DNA of 64,000 nucleotides, from assembly GCF_024807615.1 (NCBI RefSeq), contig NZ_JANUCJ010000005.1, forward strand, positions 186,001-250,000, in the 5' to 3' direction. This DNA comes from Tsukamurella ocularis (GTDB taxonomy: Bacteria > Actinomycetota > Actinomycetes > Mycobacteriales > Mycobacteriaceae). The notes under the pieces are model-generated. The model saw only the letters and a list, made by a program, of their open reading frames with translations, had not been told where the DNA came from and searched no databases. Both the position numbers and the translations under genes were made by a program. This document shows, one piece after another, positions 1 to 8,760 of this stretch. The number at the start of each line of letters is the position of its first letter. Position 1 is the stretch's first letter.

Positions 1-233
1 TTCAGGACTCGCAGAAGGGTGGACTTGCCGGAACCCGACGGCCCGATCACCGTCGTCGTGGTTCCGGCGGGCACGTCGATGTCCACGCCCCGGAGCACGT
101 GGTTGGCACCGAATGCGAGGTGCAGGTCCTTGCCTGCGAGGGAGACGGGGACGATCGGCGTCTTGCCCGGCACGGCGGGCGCGGTGGCCGTCGTGGAGGG
201 CTCGGCAGCGGAGGGAGTCGGATTCTCGGTCAC
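1..233 (-). CDS. Polar amino-acid ABC transporter ATP-binding protein (N-terminal part only)
   Basis: The window edge cuts this gene, leaving about 77 N-terminal residues. After a low-complexity Thr/Ala/Pro leader it reads into an ABC ATPase: [21 protein letters not shown] followed by SGKST gives a complete Walker A. It would energise uptake of a polar amino acid (GlnQ/HisP type) at the cytoplasmic membrane. The GTG start lies 5 nt after the stop of the fused binding-protein/permease gene, so the two are almost certainly co-transcribed and work together. The Walker B, signature and switch regions lie outside the window. The leader of about 25 residues before the ABC domain is longer than usual, so a later start is possible. 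Confidence 0.88.
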   Translation of the reverse strand, partial: MTENPTPSAAEPSTTATAPAVPGKTPIVPVSLAGKDLHLAFGANHVLRGVDIDVPAGTTTTVIGPSGSGKSTLLRVL

Positions 234-238
234 GGCGG

Positions 239-2035
239 TCAGCCCTTCTCGGCGGCGAGGTCGAGTTCGGCGGGAGCCTGTTCCCGCTTGCCCGATCGGA
301 GCCGCGTGTCGATGTAGTTCACCAGGTGCGTCAGCGGCACCGTCAGGACGAGGTAGAACAGGCCCGCGGCAACCAGCGGCGACAGGTTGCCGGTGTTGGC
401 GTTGAGGTCACGGCCGACGGCGAACAGCTCGCGCTGCGAGGCCAGCAAGCCGAGGAAGTAGATCAGCGAGCTGTCCTTGATCAGCGAGATGAACTGGTTC
501 ATCAGCGCCGGGAGCACCCGTCGGACGCCCTGGGGGATGATCACGAGCGACATCGACTGCCGGTAGCTGAAGCCGATGGCTCGCGAAGCCTCCATCTGGC
601 CCGCCTCGACCGACTGGATGCCGGAGCGGAAGATCTCGCCGATGTACGCCGCGGCCAGGAGACCAAGGGCGATCGCGCCGAGCCAGTACGGGTTGTTGCC
701 CGTCACGTCTTTGACGATCGGCCCGATGCCGAGACCGAAGAGCAGGATCACGACCACGGCGGGGAGGCCGCGGAAGACGTCGGTGTACACCCGGGCGGGC
801 CACCGCAGCCAGCGCGTGCGGGAGATGCCGGCCACTGCCAGGAGCAGGCCGATCACGGTGCCGATCAGGCCGGAAACGATCGCCAGGATCAGTGTGTTCG
901 GCAGGCCCGTCTTGAGCAGGTACGGGAAGGCCTCGCGGTAGAGGCTCCAGTTGAAGAAGGTCTCGCCCAGCTGCGCGAAGGTCCCCTTCTGCTCGACCGA
1001 GGACGCCGCGGGCTTGTCCTTGGCGTTCGCCGCGGCGATCGCCGCGAAATCGGGCAGCTGCGGCGCGGGCGCCGCCTTCGAACCGGGCTTCCACCCCTTC
1101 GGCATCTCCCGCGGCGCCCAATCCGTGTACAGCGTGGCGTAGGTGCCGTCGGCGATGATCGCGTCCAGCCCCGAGTTCAGGGCGTCGAGCAGCGGCTGGT
1201 TGCCCTTCGCCACGGCCCAGCCCACGAAGTTGTTCACCGAGAAGGTGTTCTCCACGATGGCCGTGCCGTCGCTCGGCTTGACCTGGCCGTCTGCCTGCGC
1301 CGACGGTGCGATCCACGCGTCGATCTGTCCTGATCGCAGGTTCGCGTAGGCGGTCGCGTAATCGGGATACTTCACCGGCTCGAGCTTCAGGACGTTCGTG
1401 ACGTACTCGTCCTGCACCGTTCCCTGCACGACGCCGATGCGGTTCCCGGCCGCGAGGTCGCTGAAGCTCGTGATCGGCGAGCCCGTCTTGACCACCAGAG
1501 AGAAGTAGCCGAAGTCGTAGCCGTTGGTGAACGCGACCGTCTGCCGGCGGGCGTCGGTGGTCGTGATCGACGAGGAGCCCACGTCGTAGCGCTTGGTGGC
1601 GACGGCCGAGAGCAGGCCGGAGAACTCCGTGCCCGAGAACTCGATCTTCAGGCCGAGCTTCTGCGCGATGGCCTTGAGGAGCTCATTGTCGAAGCCCGTG
1701 TACTGGCCCGTGGCCTGATTCAGGCAGATACTCGGCGGCGCGTCGCCCAGCGTCCCGACGGTGATCGTGTCGGGCTTGATCAGCCCCAGCGCGTTCCGGT
1801 CGATCGACTCCAGCGGCACGACACCCGGCGTGGTGTACCGGTCGACGTCCTGCGTTCCCGCTGCCGCGAGGTTGAGCGGCGCCGCCGATGCGGACGCCTC
1901 ACCCGGCGGAGCACACTTCCCGGGGTCGGGCGCGGCGGAGGCGACACCCGCCGGGGAGACCAACGCGAGGAGCAGTCCGAGCAGCGGAATCACCGCGAGC
2001 CACCGGAACCCGCGGGACGTTCTGAGTGCAGTCAC
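239..2035 (-). CDS. Fused amino-acid-binding protein/permease of an ABC transporter
   Basis: 598 residues combining two parts that are usually separate. Residues 1-35 form a signal or anchor segment with a basic start and an AASPDP-like end. Residues about 95-320 are a periplasmic solute-binding fold ([33 protein letters not shown], a pattern of polar amino-acid binders). Residues about 370-585 are a HisM/GlnP-type permease with several membrane helices and the EAA-like loop [22 protein letters not shown]. With the ATPase just downstream it makes a full importer, probably for glutamine or another polar amino acid. Such fusions tether the binding protein to the membrane pore. The substrate is inferred from family only. 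No operator is evident in the 72-bp gap from the ROK gene. Confidence 0.9.
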   Translation of the reverse strand: MTALRTSRGFRWLAVIPLLGLLLALVSPAGVASAAPDPGKCAPPGEASASAAPLNLAAAGTQDVDRYTTPGVVPLESIDRNALGLIKPDTITVGTLGDAPPSICLNQATGQYTGFDNELLKAIAQKLGLKIEFSGTEFSGLLSAVATKRYDVGSSSITTTDARRQTVAFTNGYDFGYFSLVVKTGSPITSFSDLAAGNRIGVVQGTVQDEYVTNVLKLEPVKYPDYATAYANLRSGQIDAWIAPSAQADGQVKPSDGTAIVENTFSVNNFVGWAVAKGNQPLLDALNSGLDAIIADGTYATLYTDWAPREMPKGWKPGSKAAPAPQLPDFAAIAAANAKDKPAASSVEQKGTFAQLGETFFNWSLYREAFPYLLKTGLPNTLILAIVSGLIGTVIGLLLAVAGISRTRWLRWPARVYTDVFRGLPAVVVILLFGLGIGPIVKDVTGNNPYWLGAIALGLLAAAYIGEIFRSGIQSVEAGQMEASRAIGFSYRQSMSLVIIPQGVRRVLPALMNQFISLIKDSSLIYFLGLLASQRELFAVGRDLNANTGNLSPLVAAGLFYLVLTVPLTHLVNYIDTRLRSGKREQAPAELDLAAEKG

Positions 2036-2107
2036 GCGGGAACCCTACGGGGTGATCGTTCCGGAGACGAGGGTCTGGATCATTCCTGATCGCAATCCAG
2101 GGTGCCG

Positions 2108-3058
2108 TCAGCAGGTGACGGCGTCCCGCGCGAGCGCCGCGGCGCCGAGCATACCTGCGCGTTCGCCCAGCTCCGTGGCGCGGATACGGGCCTTGCGGCG
2201 GTACTTGCCACCGGTGAGCTGCCGCGCGTAATGATCCCGGGCGTCGTCGAGGAACAGCCGCGACGAGGCGCCCACGCCGCCGGAGAGCACGATGAGGTCC
2301 GGGTCGAAGACGTCGCTGACCATCGCCAGGCCCACACCGAGCCAGCGGGCGAGCTCGCCCACCGCCTCCTGCGCGACGGGGTCGCCGGCCTCCGCGGCGG
2401 CGGCGACCTTGCGCCCCGTCAGCGAGCCCGGGTCGTCGGACAGTTCCCGGGCGAGCACCACGCCACGCGATCCAGAACCGCCCATCAGGTCGATCGCGGT
2501 CTCCACCAAGGCGGTTCCGCTGCAGTAGCGCTCCCAGCAGCCCCGTTTCCCGCATTCGCACGGCCGACCGTCGGGCACCACCTGCAGGTGGCCGAGTTCC
2601 GGCGCGACCCCGTAGGCCCCGCGGTAGATCTCGCCGTCGATGAGCAGGCCCGCGCCGATGCCTGTGCCGAGCGCGACGACGCACGTGACGCGCGACTGCC
2701 GCGCCGGACCGTGGACGAACTCGGCCCATGCCGCCGAGTTCGCGTCATGCTCCATGACCACAGGCAGGCCGATCCGCTCGGCCATCTCGGCGGGCACCGC
2801 GGCGTCGCGCCACGGCAGGTGCGGCGCGAACGCCACCGTCCGGCGCGTCGGGTCCAGGAAGCCGGCGACGGCCAGGCCCACGGCCTTCACGTCGTGCTCC
2901 ACGCACAGCTCCTGGACCACGCGGTCCAGGCAACGTTCCAGGGCGCGGGCGCTGCGTGGGGTCTCCGCCCGTGCCGTGTCGACGACGGTGCCGTCGTCCG
3001 TCACGACCCCCGCGCGGACCGAGGTGCCGCCGATGTCGATGCCGATCGTCAACGTCAT
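2108..3058 (-). CDS. ROK-family glucokinase
   Basis: 316 residues. The N-terminus GIDIGGTSVRAGVV is the phosphate-binding motif of the actin-like ATPase fold. VALGTGIGAGLLIDGEIYRGAYGVAPELGH is the sugar-binding region and CECGKRGCWERY is the zinc-binding ROK signature with three cysteines. This set is typical of actinobacterial GlkA/PpgK-like sugar kinases that phosphorylate glucose; whether ATP or polyphosphate is the donor cannot be read here. Its start overlaps the end of the DUF5304 gene by 4 bp, making it the last gene of a tightly coupled five-gene operon running from 5566 down to 2108. It lacks an N-terminal DNA-binding domain, so it is a kinase and not a NagC-type repressor. Confidence 0.9.
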   Translation of the reverse strand: MTLTIGIDIGGTSVRAGVVTDDGTVVDTARAETPRSARALERCLDRVVQELCVEHDVKAVGLAVAGFLDPTRRTVAFAPHLPWRDAAVPAEMAERIGLPVVMEHDANSAAWAEFVHGPARQSRVTCVVALGTGIGAGLLIDGEIYRGAYGVAPELGHLQVVPDGRPCECGKRGCWERYCSGTALVETAIDLMGGSGSRGVVLARELSDDPGSLTGRKVAAAAEAGDPVAQEAVGELARWLGVGLAMVSDVFDPDLIVLSGGVGASSRLFLDDARDHYARQLTGGKYRRKARIRATELGERAGMLGAAALARDAVTC

Positions 3059-3498
3059 GTGGTGGAGTCCTCCTCGGAGGAGTTGAGCCGGACGTCGATG
3101 CGCTCGTACCCGCTCGCCTGCGACGAGGGAGCGGGGGGCTCGGCGGCGGGGGCCTCGGGTGCGACGCGGCTCTCGCCGCCGACGGAGGCGAAGTAGTCAG
3201 CAGCCACGGCTGCCGCGGCGATCCGCGCGCTGTCCAGCAGTTCCTCGGCGAGCCGCAGCAGGTCGGCCAGCACCTCGTCGGCGAACTGGCCGAAAGACTT
3301 CGAGGCCTCGGCGGCGAAGGGCTCGATATGGCGGCCCACGGCGCCGCGAAGCGCGCACAGCCGGCACGCGCCGGGTGCGCCCTCGGGGTGTGCGGCGTGC
3401 TCGGCGAGGGCCGCTGCGATCCACGGCCGGGCGGTCTCGAACAGGCGCGCCGCGGAGGCGAGGAACTCGTCGGAGGGATCAGGGCTCGGATCAGCCAC
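3055..3498 (-). CDS. DUF5304-like protein (Rv2183c-type position)
   Basis: 147 residues, helical and alanine-rich at the N-terminus, with a CRLC pair around residues 45-48 (ACRLCALRGAVGRH) and an acidic, Pro/Ala-rich tail ending in SSEEDSTT. No catalytic motif is recognisable. The position between the ArsA-like ATPase (8-bp overlap) and the ROK kinase (4-bp overlap) matches the Rv2183c position in mycobacteria. The close overlaps imply translational coupling with the ATPase. The CxxC pair could bind metal, but a single pair is weak evidence. Function unknown. Confidence 0.75.
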   Translation of the reverse strand: MADPSPDPSDEFLASAARLFETARPWIAAALAEHAAHPEGAPGACRLCALRGAVGRHIEPFAAEASKSFGQFADEVLADLLRLAEELLDSARIAAAAVAADYFASVGGESRVAPEAPAAEPPAPSSQASGYERIDVRLNSSEEDSTT

Positions 3499-4717
3499 GG
3501 GGCCACACCTCCGGATCGGGGACGAAGGTCACGCGCAACTCCCCTTCCTCGTATGTGGCGCCCGCAACGATGCAGCGGCGCAACACAGACGGTAGCCGGA
3601 TCCGTCTCCGCACACCCTGGGCTTCGACGACGACGTCCTCCTCGACGCGACCCAGGCCGATCGTCGCGGGGTCGACCAGCGGTAGCGCGACCGACCACCC
3701 GTAGCGTGCGTCGAGGCCCGTGCCGCCGATTGCGCGCACCTCCGGCACGGGCACGACCGCGGACGCGGCATCGAGGATCGCGTCCGCGTCCCAGTCCACC
3801 GCGGCGGCGGCGGCCAGCGTCAGGACGGGCTCGAACGCCTCAGCCGCCTCGACGACGGCGCGGTCGAGCACCGTCGCCACCTCGGCGAGGGCCTCCCGCG
3901 CGTCGTCCTGCGCAGCAACCCGCGACCGGACGAGTCGCACCGCAGGGTGCGGCAGGTCCAGCGCGAACCGGTCATCGACCGTGATGAGCCGGTTGAGCAC
4001 GAGCGCGACGGGGCGCAGTCCGAGTACCTCGAGCGCGGCCAGCTCCTCCCGGGCGCGGGCCGGGCGGCCGGGATCGCCGGTCACGACGTGCACCAGCTCG
4101 AACGCTGATCGGTCGGCGACGAACGCCGCCAGCTGATCGGCGAGTCCCGCGAGCGGCTCGGCGAGCAGCAGCGCGGCGAGCGCGCCCGCGGCGGGGCCGG
4201 CCGCCGGTCCGGAGAGCCGGACGTGCCGCGGCCACACGCGCTCCAGGTAGGCGGCCAGCGACGACGGGGCCGTGAGCAGGGAGACGAGGCCGTCGAAGGC
4301 CGGTCCGTCGACGACGACGGTGCCGTACGCGCCCGACTCCACGTGCCCCCGGATCGCGCGGAGCACCAGGACGTGCTCGGCGTCGGCGAGGCCCGTCAGC
4401 TCGGGCGGCTCGAGCGCGAACGGGTCGAACCCGGACGCCCCGGCATCGGCGCCGGCGGCGAGCCCCCGACCGGCGCGGACGGTGGCGGACAGGCTTGCCC
4501 ACCACTGCGCAAGCAACTCGACGGGATTGAGATGGACCTGGTCGAACGGCCCCGTTCCGTCGGCCAGGAGCGGATCGACGACCCGCCCGACGGTGACGAG
4601 CAAGGTGCGGCTGCGGCCCGCGGCACGGGCGGCCAGTGCCGTCGCCAGGACCGTCCGGCCCGCTCCCCCGGCCCCGGACACCAGCAGCAGGCGGGTCGCG
4701 GTGCCCTCCCCGGACAT
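3491..4717 (-). CDS. ArsA/MinD-like ATPase with a lysine-less P-loop (Rv2184c-like)
   Basis: 408 residues with the layout of ArsA/Get3-type deviant-Walker ATPases: an N-terminal P-loop, an internal VVVDGPAFDGL (Walker B-like, around residue 155) and a C-terminal all-beta domain as in many actinobacterial ArsA-like proteins. The P-loop at residues 15-22 reads GAGGAGRT where the family has GKGGVGKT, so both the signature lysine and the catalytic lysine are replaced. ATP binding may be weak or lost, or arginine may substitute. It sits in an operon with two START-like proteins upstream (1-bp overlap with the nearer one). The role is unknown; the family suggests a nucleotide-dependent partner of membrane or lipid-handling proteins. 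Confidence 0.8.
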   Translation of the reverse strand: MSGEGTATRLLLVSGAGGAGRTVLATALAARAAGRSRTLLVTVGRVVDPLLADGTGPFDQVHLNPVELLAQWWASLSATVRAGRGLAAGADAGASGFDPFALEPPELTGLADAEHVLVLRAIRGHVESGAYGTVVVDGPAFDGLVSLLTAPSSLAAYLERVWPRHVRLSGPAAGPAAGALAALLLAEPLAGLADQLAAFVADRSAFELVHVVTGDPGRPARAREELAALEVLGLRPVALVLNRLITVDDRFALDLPHPAVRLVRSRVAAQDDAREALAEVATVLDRAVVEAAEAFEPVLTLAAAAAVDWDADAILDAASAVVPVPEVRAIGGTGLDARYGWSVALPLVDPATIGLGRVEEDVVVEAQGVRRRIRLPSVLRRCIVAGATYEEGELRVTFVPDPEVWPRG

Positions 4718-5181
4718 CAGGATTGTGCCGCCGACTCGCCCTCGACGTGGCGCCTGAGCTCCTTCAGGGCGGTATCGGTGATCGCCTTCTCCGCCTTACG
4801 GCGGAGCATCCCGAGCATCGGGATCTGCAGGGTCACCTCGAGGGTGTACGTCACGGTGGTGCCGGCACCGTCGGCGGTCGGAGTCAGGTCGTACCGGCCG
4901 TGCTGGGTGCTCTGCAGCGTGCTCGCCGCGAGGTCCCACTCGACAGACCGGCCGCCGGGCGCCCAGCGGTACTCGAGCTCATAGGTATCGCGGAGGAAGC
5001 CCTCCTCCAGCACGAACCGCACGCGCCGCGGCAGCCCGTCCTCCGTGGTCTCGAGAACGGTGACTTCACGCGCCGCCGAGACCCACTCGGGATAGCGGTC
5101 GAAGGCGGAGATCGCGGCCATGATCCGCTCCGGCGGCGCCGCGATGACGATCGATTCGCGGGTGCGCTCCGCGTCAGACAC
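4717..5181 (-). CDS. SRPBCC/START-like lipid-binding protein (Rv2185c-like)
   Basis: 154 residues with the polyketide-cyclase/START pattern: a first strand ESIVIAAPPERIMAAI, the loop FDRYPEWVSAAREVTVLE, alternating beta strands, and a long C-terminal helix (LKELRRHVEGE). This helix-grip fold encloses a hydrophobic cavity for lipids or polyketides. By synteny it matches Rv2185c (TB16.3). The stop overlaps the start of the ArsA-like gene by one base and its own start overlaps the preceding START-like gene by 8 bp, so translation is coupled. The ligand is not known; transport or sensing of a cell-envelope lipid is a guess. Confidence 0.82.
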   Translation of the reverse strand: MSDAERTRESIVIAAPPERIMAAISAFDRYPEWVSAAREVTVLETTEDGLPRRVRFVLEEGFLRDTYELEYRWAPGGRSVEWDLAASTLQSTQHGRYDLTPTADGAGTTVTYTLEVTLQIPMLGMLRRKAEKAITDTALKELRRHVEGESAAQS

Positions 5182-5566
5182 GCTCCACCTCCCCGACGGC
5201 GGGGCCGCCCAGGATGCGGCCGTTCTCGGCGGTGAACTTCACGTCGAACATGACGTCGTGCCCACGGACCCGGCGCTCGCGCACGTCGGCGACGATCTGC
5301 TCGGGGGTCATGGGCGCCTTCGGCTCGGCGTGCAGGAAGTAGTGCAGCAGGCTCCCGTCGAGATGCGGCTCGATCCAGAACTCCGAGGTCCCGGTGACGG
5401 GACCGTCGACCTTCCAGCGGATCCCGAGATCGCCCCGGTCCTCCGTGACGGTCATCCGCAGGTCGGGGAACCAGCCGCGCCACCGCTGCGCGCCCGCCAT
5501 CGCGGCGGCCACGGCACTCGGGTGGGCGGCGACGAACGCGACGTCGGCCACTTGGATGGTGCTCAC
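5174..5566 (-). CDS. Second SRPBCC/START-like protein (Rv2186c position)
   Basis: 130 residues with a diverged helix-grip pattern: a first strand VADVAFVAAHPSAVAAAM, then a WRGWFPDLRMTVTEDRGDLGIRWKVDG strand pair and SEFWIEPHLDGSLLHYFLHAE. It heads the five-gene operon and diverges from fadD15. The start is uncertain: the best Shine-Dalgarno, AGGAG, directly abuts the GTG used here, leaving no spacing, while the next in-frame GTG (5551) is about 15 nt away. Two adjacent START-like proteins suggest a heterodimer or two ligands. No catalytic residues are recognisable. Confidence 0.72.
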   Translation of the reverse strand: MSTIQVADVAFVAAHPSAVAAAMAGAQRWRGWFPDLRMTVTEDRGDLGIRWKVDGPVTGTSEFWIEPHLDGSLLHYFLHAEPKAPMTPEQIVADVRERRVRGHDVMFDVKFTAENGRILGGPAVGEVERV

Positions 5567-5646
5567 CTCCTAAGCTTCACACATCCGGCTGCGGGACGGA
5601 CGGTGCCGGGTCGGTTCGGGCCCGGAACGCGCCCCGAGCAGCGGTG

Positions 5647-5652
5647 TAAGGT
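5647..5652 (+). promoter_or_regulatory. fadD15: Candidate -10 for fadD15
   Basis: TAAGGT lies 36 nt before the fadD15 GTG, leaving room for a short leader that carries the GGAGG ribosome site. No convincing -35 is visible. Confidence 0.35.
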
Positions 5653-5688
5653 TCACCACAACACCACCGTTTGCGACCCGGAGGATTC

Positions 5689-7491
5689 GTGCGCGAGATC
5701 AGCGTTCCCGCCAACTACACCATCGACCCCTCGGCCTCCACGGTCGATGTCGTCTTCGATGTGGCCCGCACGGACCCGGACAGCGTCCGGATCAAGCGCC
5801 TGATCGCAGGTACCTGGGAGCCGGTGACCTCGAAGCAGTACGAGCAGGAGATCCTCGGCGTCGCCAAGGGCCTCGTGGCGCAGGGCGTGAAGCCGGGCGA
5901 CCGCGTCGCGCTGGTCTCGTCCACCCGGTACGAGTGGCCGCTCATCGACTTCGCGATCTGGGCCGTCGGCGCCGTGACCGTGCCGGTGTACGAGACGAGC
6001 TCGTCGGGCCAGATCGACTGGATCCTCGAGGATTCCGACGCGGTCCTCATGGTCATCGAGGGCGCCAAGCAGGCCGCCGAGGTCGCGGAGCTGAAGGGCC
6101 TGCACAACGTCCAGCGCGTCCTGCAGATCGACCCCGCCGACGGTGACCCGGGCGCCGTCGCGACGCTGACCGCCGAGGGCGCGGAGATCACCGAGGACCA
6201 GGTCCACGCGGGCCGCGCCGACGTCAAGGCCGAGGACCTCGCGACGCTGATCTACACCTCCGGCACGACCGGCCGCCCCAAGGGCTGCGAGCTGACCCAC
6301 TCCAACCTCATGAGTGAGGCCGAGGCGATCCTCAGCTCTCCGTTCGGCGATGCGATCCGCGGCGGCTCCAACGTGATGTTCCTGCCGCTCGCCCACGTGC
6401 TCGCCCGCGCCGTCAACATCGCCTGTTTCAAGGGCGGCGCGCTGGTCGGCCACTTCAACGACACCAAGAACCTGGTGCCGCAGTTCTCCATCTTCCAGCC
6501 GACGCTGATCCTCTCGGTCCCGCGCGTCTTCGAGAAGGTCTACGCCTCGGCGCAGCAGAGTGCCGTGGACGGCGGCAAGGGCAAGATCTTCGACGCAGCC
6601 GTGCAGACCGCGATCGAGTACAGCCAGGCGCAGGACACCGGCGGCGCGGGCCTGATCCTCAAGGCGAAGCACACCCTCTTCGACAAGCTGGTCTACGGCA
6701 AGCTCAAGGCCGCGCTGGGCGGGAACTGCAAGGTCGCGATCTCGGGCGGCGCTCCCCTGGGCGCGCGGCTCGGTCACTTCTTCCGCGGCGTGGGCGTCAC
6801 CGTCATGGAGGGCTACGGCCTCACCGAGACCACCGCGGCGATCACCGTGAACGTCGCGGGCGCGCAGAAGATCGGCACCGTCGGGCGGCCGCTGGCAGGT
6901 CAGGCCGCGAAGATCGCCGAGGACGGCGAGATCCTGCTCAAGGGCTCCGTCGTCTTCCGCGGTTACTGGCACAACGAGGAGGCCACCAAGGCCGCGATCG
7001 AGGACGGCTGGTTCCACACCGGCGACCTGGGTTCGATCGACGAGGACGGCTACCTGTCGATCACCGGCCGCAAGAAGGAGCTGATCGTGACCGCGGGCGG
7101 CAAGAACGTCTCCCCCGCCGGTCTCGAGGACGCGCTGCGCAGCAACCCGCTGATCTCGCAGGCCATGGTCGTCGGCGACGCGCAGCCGTTCATCGCGGCC
7201 CTGGTCACCATCGACCCGGAGGCCTTCCCGCAGTGGAAGGCCGCGAACGGCAAGCCGGAGTCGGCCACCGTCACGGACCTGCGCAACGATCCCGACCTGC
7301 TGGCCGAGATCAACAAGGCCGTGGCGGCCGCCAACGAGACCGTCTCCAAGGCCGAGGCGATCAAGAAGGTGCGCATCCTGCCCGAGGACTTCTCGGAGGA
7401 GACCGGCGAGATGACCCCGACCATGAAGGTCAAGCGCAACGTCGTCTCGCAGAAGTACGCCGACGACATCGCCGAGCTGTACGCGAAGTAA
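5689..7491 (+). CDS. fadD15: Long-chain fatty-acid-CoA ligase FadD15
   Basis: 600 residues, full length for the family. It activates long-chain fatty acids to acyl-CoA with ATP. Visible motifs are the P-loop YTSGTTGRPKGCELTHSN, the A5 motif GYGLTETTAAI, the A7 motif DGWFHTGDLGSIDEDGYL and the A8 hinge ITGRKKELIVTAGGKNVSP with the C-terminal catalytic region. The N-terminus REISVPANYT closely resembles the mycobacterial FadD15 start, and GGAGG four bases before GTG 5689 supports this start over an in-frame one six codons upstream. Its position next to the Rv2186c-like gene and pimB' is the mycobacterial order. Peripheral membrane or cytoplasmic location is expected. Confidence 0.95.
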   Translation: MREISVPANYTIDPSASTVDVVFDVARTDPDSVRIKRLIAGTWEPVTSKQYEQEILGVAKGLVAQGVKPGDRVALVSSTRYEWPLIDFAIWAVGAVTVPVYETSSSGQIDWILEDSDAVLMVIEGAKQAAEVAELKGLHNVQRVLQIDPADGDPGAVATLTAEGAEITEDQVHAGRADVKAEDLATLIYTSGTTGRPKGCELTHSNLMSEAEAILSSPFGDAIRGGSNVMFLPLAHVLARAVNIACFKGGALVGHFNDTKNLVPQFSIFQPTLILSVPRVFEKVYASAQQSAVDGGKGKIFDAAVQTAIEYSQAQDTGGAGLILKAKHTLFDKLVYGKLKAALGGNCKVAISGGAPLGARLGHFFRGVGVTVMEGYGLTETTAAITVNVAGAQKIGTVGRPLAGQAAKIAEDGEILLKGSVVFRGYWHNEEATKAAIEDGWFHTGDLGSIDEDGYLSITGRKKELIVTAGGKNVSPAGLEDALRSNPLISQAMVVGDAQPFIAALVTIDPEAFPQWKAANGKPESATVTDLRNDPDLLAEINKAVAAANETVSKAEAIKKVRILPEDFSEETGEMTPTMKVKRNVVSQKYADDIAELYAK

Positions 7492-7505
7492 CGCCCACTC
7501 GAACA

Positions 7506-7542
7506 CAGAACCGCCGCACCGGATCCCGGTGCGGCGGTTCTG
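7506..7542. terminator. Bidirectional terminator between fadD15 and pimB'
   Basis: A perfect 17-bp inverted repeat (CAGAACCGCCGCACCGG and its complement) with a three-base loop ATC, followed by TTCTTCTG. It lies between the convergent ends of fadD15 and pimB' and can serve both. Confidence 0.85.
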
Positions 7543-7566
7543 TTCTTCTGTCCGATGGTCCGCGGA

Positions 7567-8697
7567 TCAGTACGGATTGAGCAGGGTCTGCAGACGGTGG
7601 CCCAGGCGGCGCCAGTCGAAGTGCTCAGCCACCAGCTCGCGCCCGCGGGCACCCATCTTCGCGGCCCGCTCGGGGTCGGCGAGGAGGCCCGCGACAGCAT
7701 CGGCGACCGCCTCGACGTCGCGGCCGGGCACGACGTGGCCCGATTCCCCCTCCCACACGGTCTCGGGCGCACCGCCGGAATCGCCCGCCACCACGGGCTT
7801 CCCGGACGCGGAGGCCTCGAGGAAGACGATGCCGAGCCCCTCCACGTCGAGGCCGGCGCCGCGCGTGCGGCACGGCATGGCGAAGACGTCGCCCACGTTG
7901 TGGTGCGCCGCGAGCTCGTCGAAGGGCACCGTCCCGGTGAAGATCACCTGCTCCTCGACGCCGGTCTTCCGCGCCAGCTCGTGCAGCGTGTCGGCGTAGG
8001 GCCCGCCGCCCACGATCAGCAGCTTGGCCCCCGGCACCTGCCGACGGATGCGCGGCAGGGCGCGGATCAGCACATCCTGCCCCTTGCGCGGCACGAGCCG
8101 CGAGAGGCACAGCACGACGGGCTCGTCCTCCGCGAGGCCGTAGCGGGCGCGCAGCGCGGAGCGGGCGGCATCATCGGGCCGGAAGACGTCGGTGTCGACG
8201 CCGGGCGGGAGGTGCTCCAGCGCGGCGCGCGGGCCGAAGGCTGCGGCGAACCGCCCGCGCGTGTACTTGCTGACGTACGTCGTCACGTCCGTGGTGTCGC
8301 CGATCCGGCGCAGGCAGGCGCGCGACGGCGGCAGCATCGACCAGCCCACCTCGTGGCCGTGGGTGGAGGCGACGGTGCGCAGCGCGCCCGCCTCCTTGAG
8401 CGGGGCGCCCAGCAGTGCGAGCGGGGCCGCGGCGCCGAACCAGACGGTCTCGATGTCGCGCGAGCGCACCAGATCCCGGGCGCGGGAGAACGCGTCGGGG
8501 GTGGGGATCAGCAGGGTCGTCGGGTGGCGGACCACCTCGAAGGGCTGCGCGGCGTCGTACTCCTCGCCACCGCGCCAGCGCGAGGCGTAGACCACGAGCT
8601 CGTCGGCGGGCAGTTGCCGGACGAAGGCCTGGAGGTAGGTCTGGATGCCTCCGGGGCGGGGCGGGAAGTCGTTGGTGACCAGCAGCGTGCGCGGCAT
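7567..8697 (-). CDS. pimB': GDP-mannose-dependent alpha-mannosyltransferase PimB'-like (GT4)
   Basis: 376 residues with a GT-B fold. The acceptor half begins PRTLLVTNDFPPRPGGIQTYL with the glycine loop. The donor half has VLCLSRLVPRKGQDVLIRALP and the GT4 E-x7-E region FLEASASGKPVVAGDSGGAPETV. In mycobacteria the orthologue at this location (Rv2188c) adds the second mannose to PIM1 at the inner membrane, the start of PIM/lipomannan synthesis. Synteny supports the same role here. The start follows a -10-like TACGGT by six bases, consistent with leaderless mRNA. Confidence 0.9.
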   Translation of the reverse strand: MPRTLLVTNDFPPRPGGIQTYLQAFVRQLPADELVVYASRWRGGEEYDAAQPFEVVRHPTTLLIPTPDAFSRARDLVRSRDIETVWFGAAAPLALLGAPLKEAGALRTVASTHGHEVGWSMLPPSRACLRRIGDTTDVTTYVSKYTRGRFAAAFGPRAALEHLPPGVDTDVFRPDDAARSALRARYGLAEDEPVVLCLSRLVPRKGQDVLIRALPRIRRQVPGAKLLIVGGGPYADTLHELARKTGVEEQVIFTGTVPFDELAAHHNVGDVFAMPCRTRGAGLDVEGLGIVFLEASASGKPVVAGDSGGAPETVWEGESGHVVPGRDVEAVADAVAGLLADPERAAKMGARGRELVAEHFDWRRLGHRLQTLLNPY

Positions 8698-8703
8698 GCG
8701 TCA

Positions 8704-8709
8704 ACCGTA
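8704..8709 (-). promoter_or_regulatory. pimB': -10-like hexamer for pimB' (leaderless)
   Basis: TACGGT on the minus strand ends six bases before the ATG at 8697, with no Shine-Dalgarno between; the mRNA would begin at or near the start codon. Confidence 0.5.
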
Positions 8710-8760
8710 CTGGGCGCCCTCCCCGGACCGCTCAGGGGCGCTTCTCATACGCGCCGTTGA

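Noticed and set aside
113-1333. Long plus-strand open frames opposite the ABC transporter, and similar ones opposite nearly every gene (for example 20489-22117 and 28781-31333)
   Set aside because: High GC leaves the antisense frames open. The encoded proteins are rich in Arg/Gly/Ala/His without domains or ribosome sites, and each lies opposite a clear gene.
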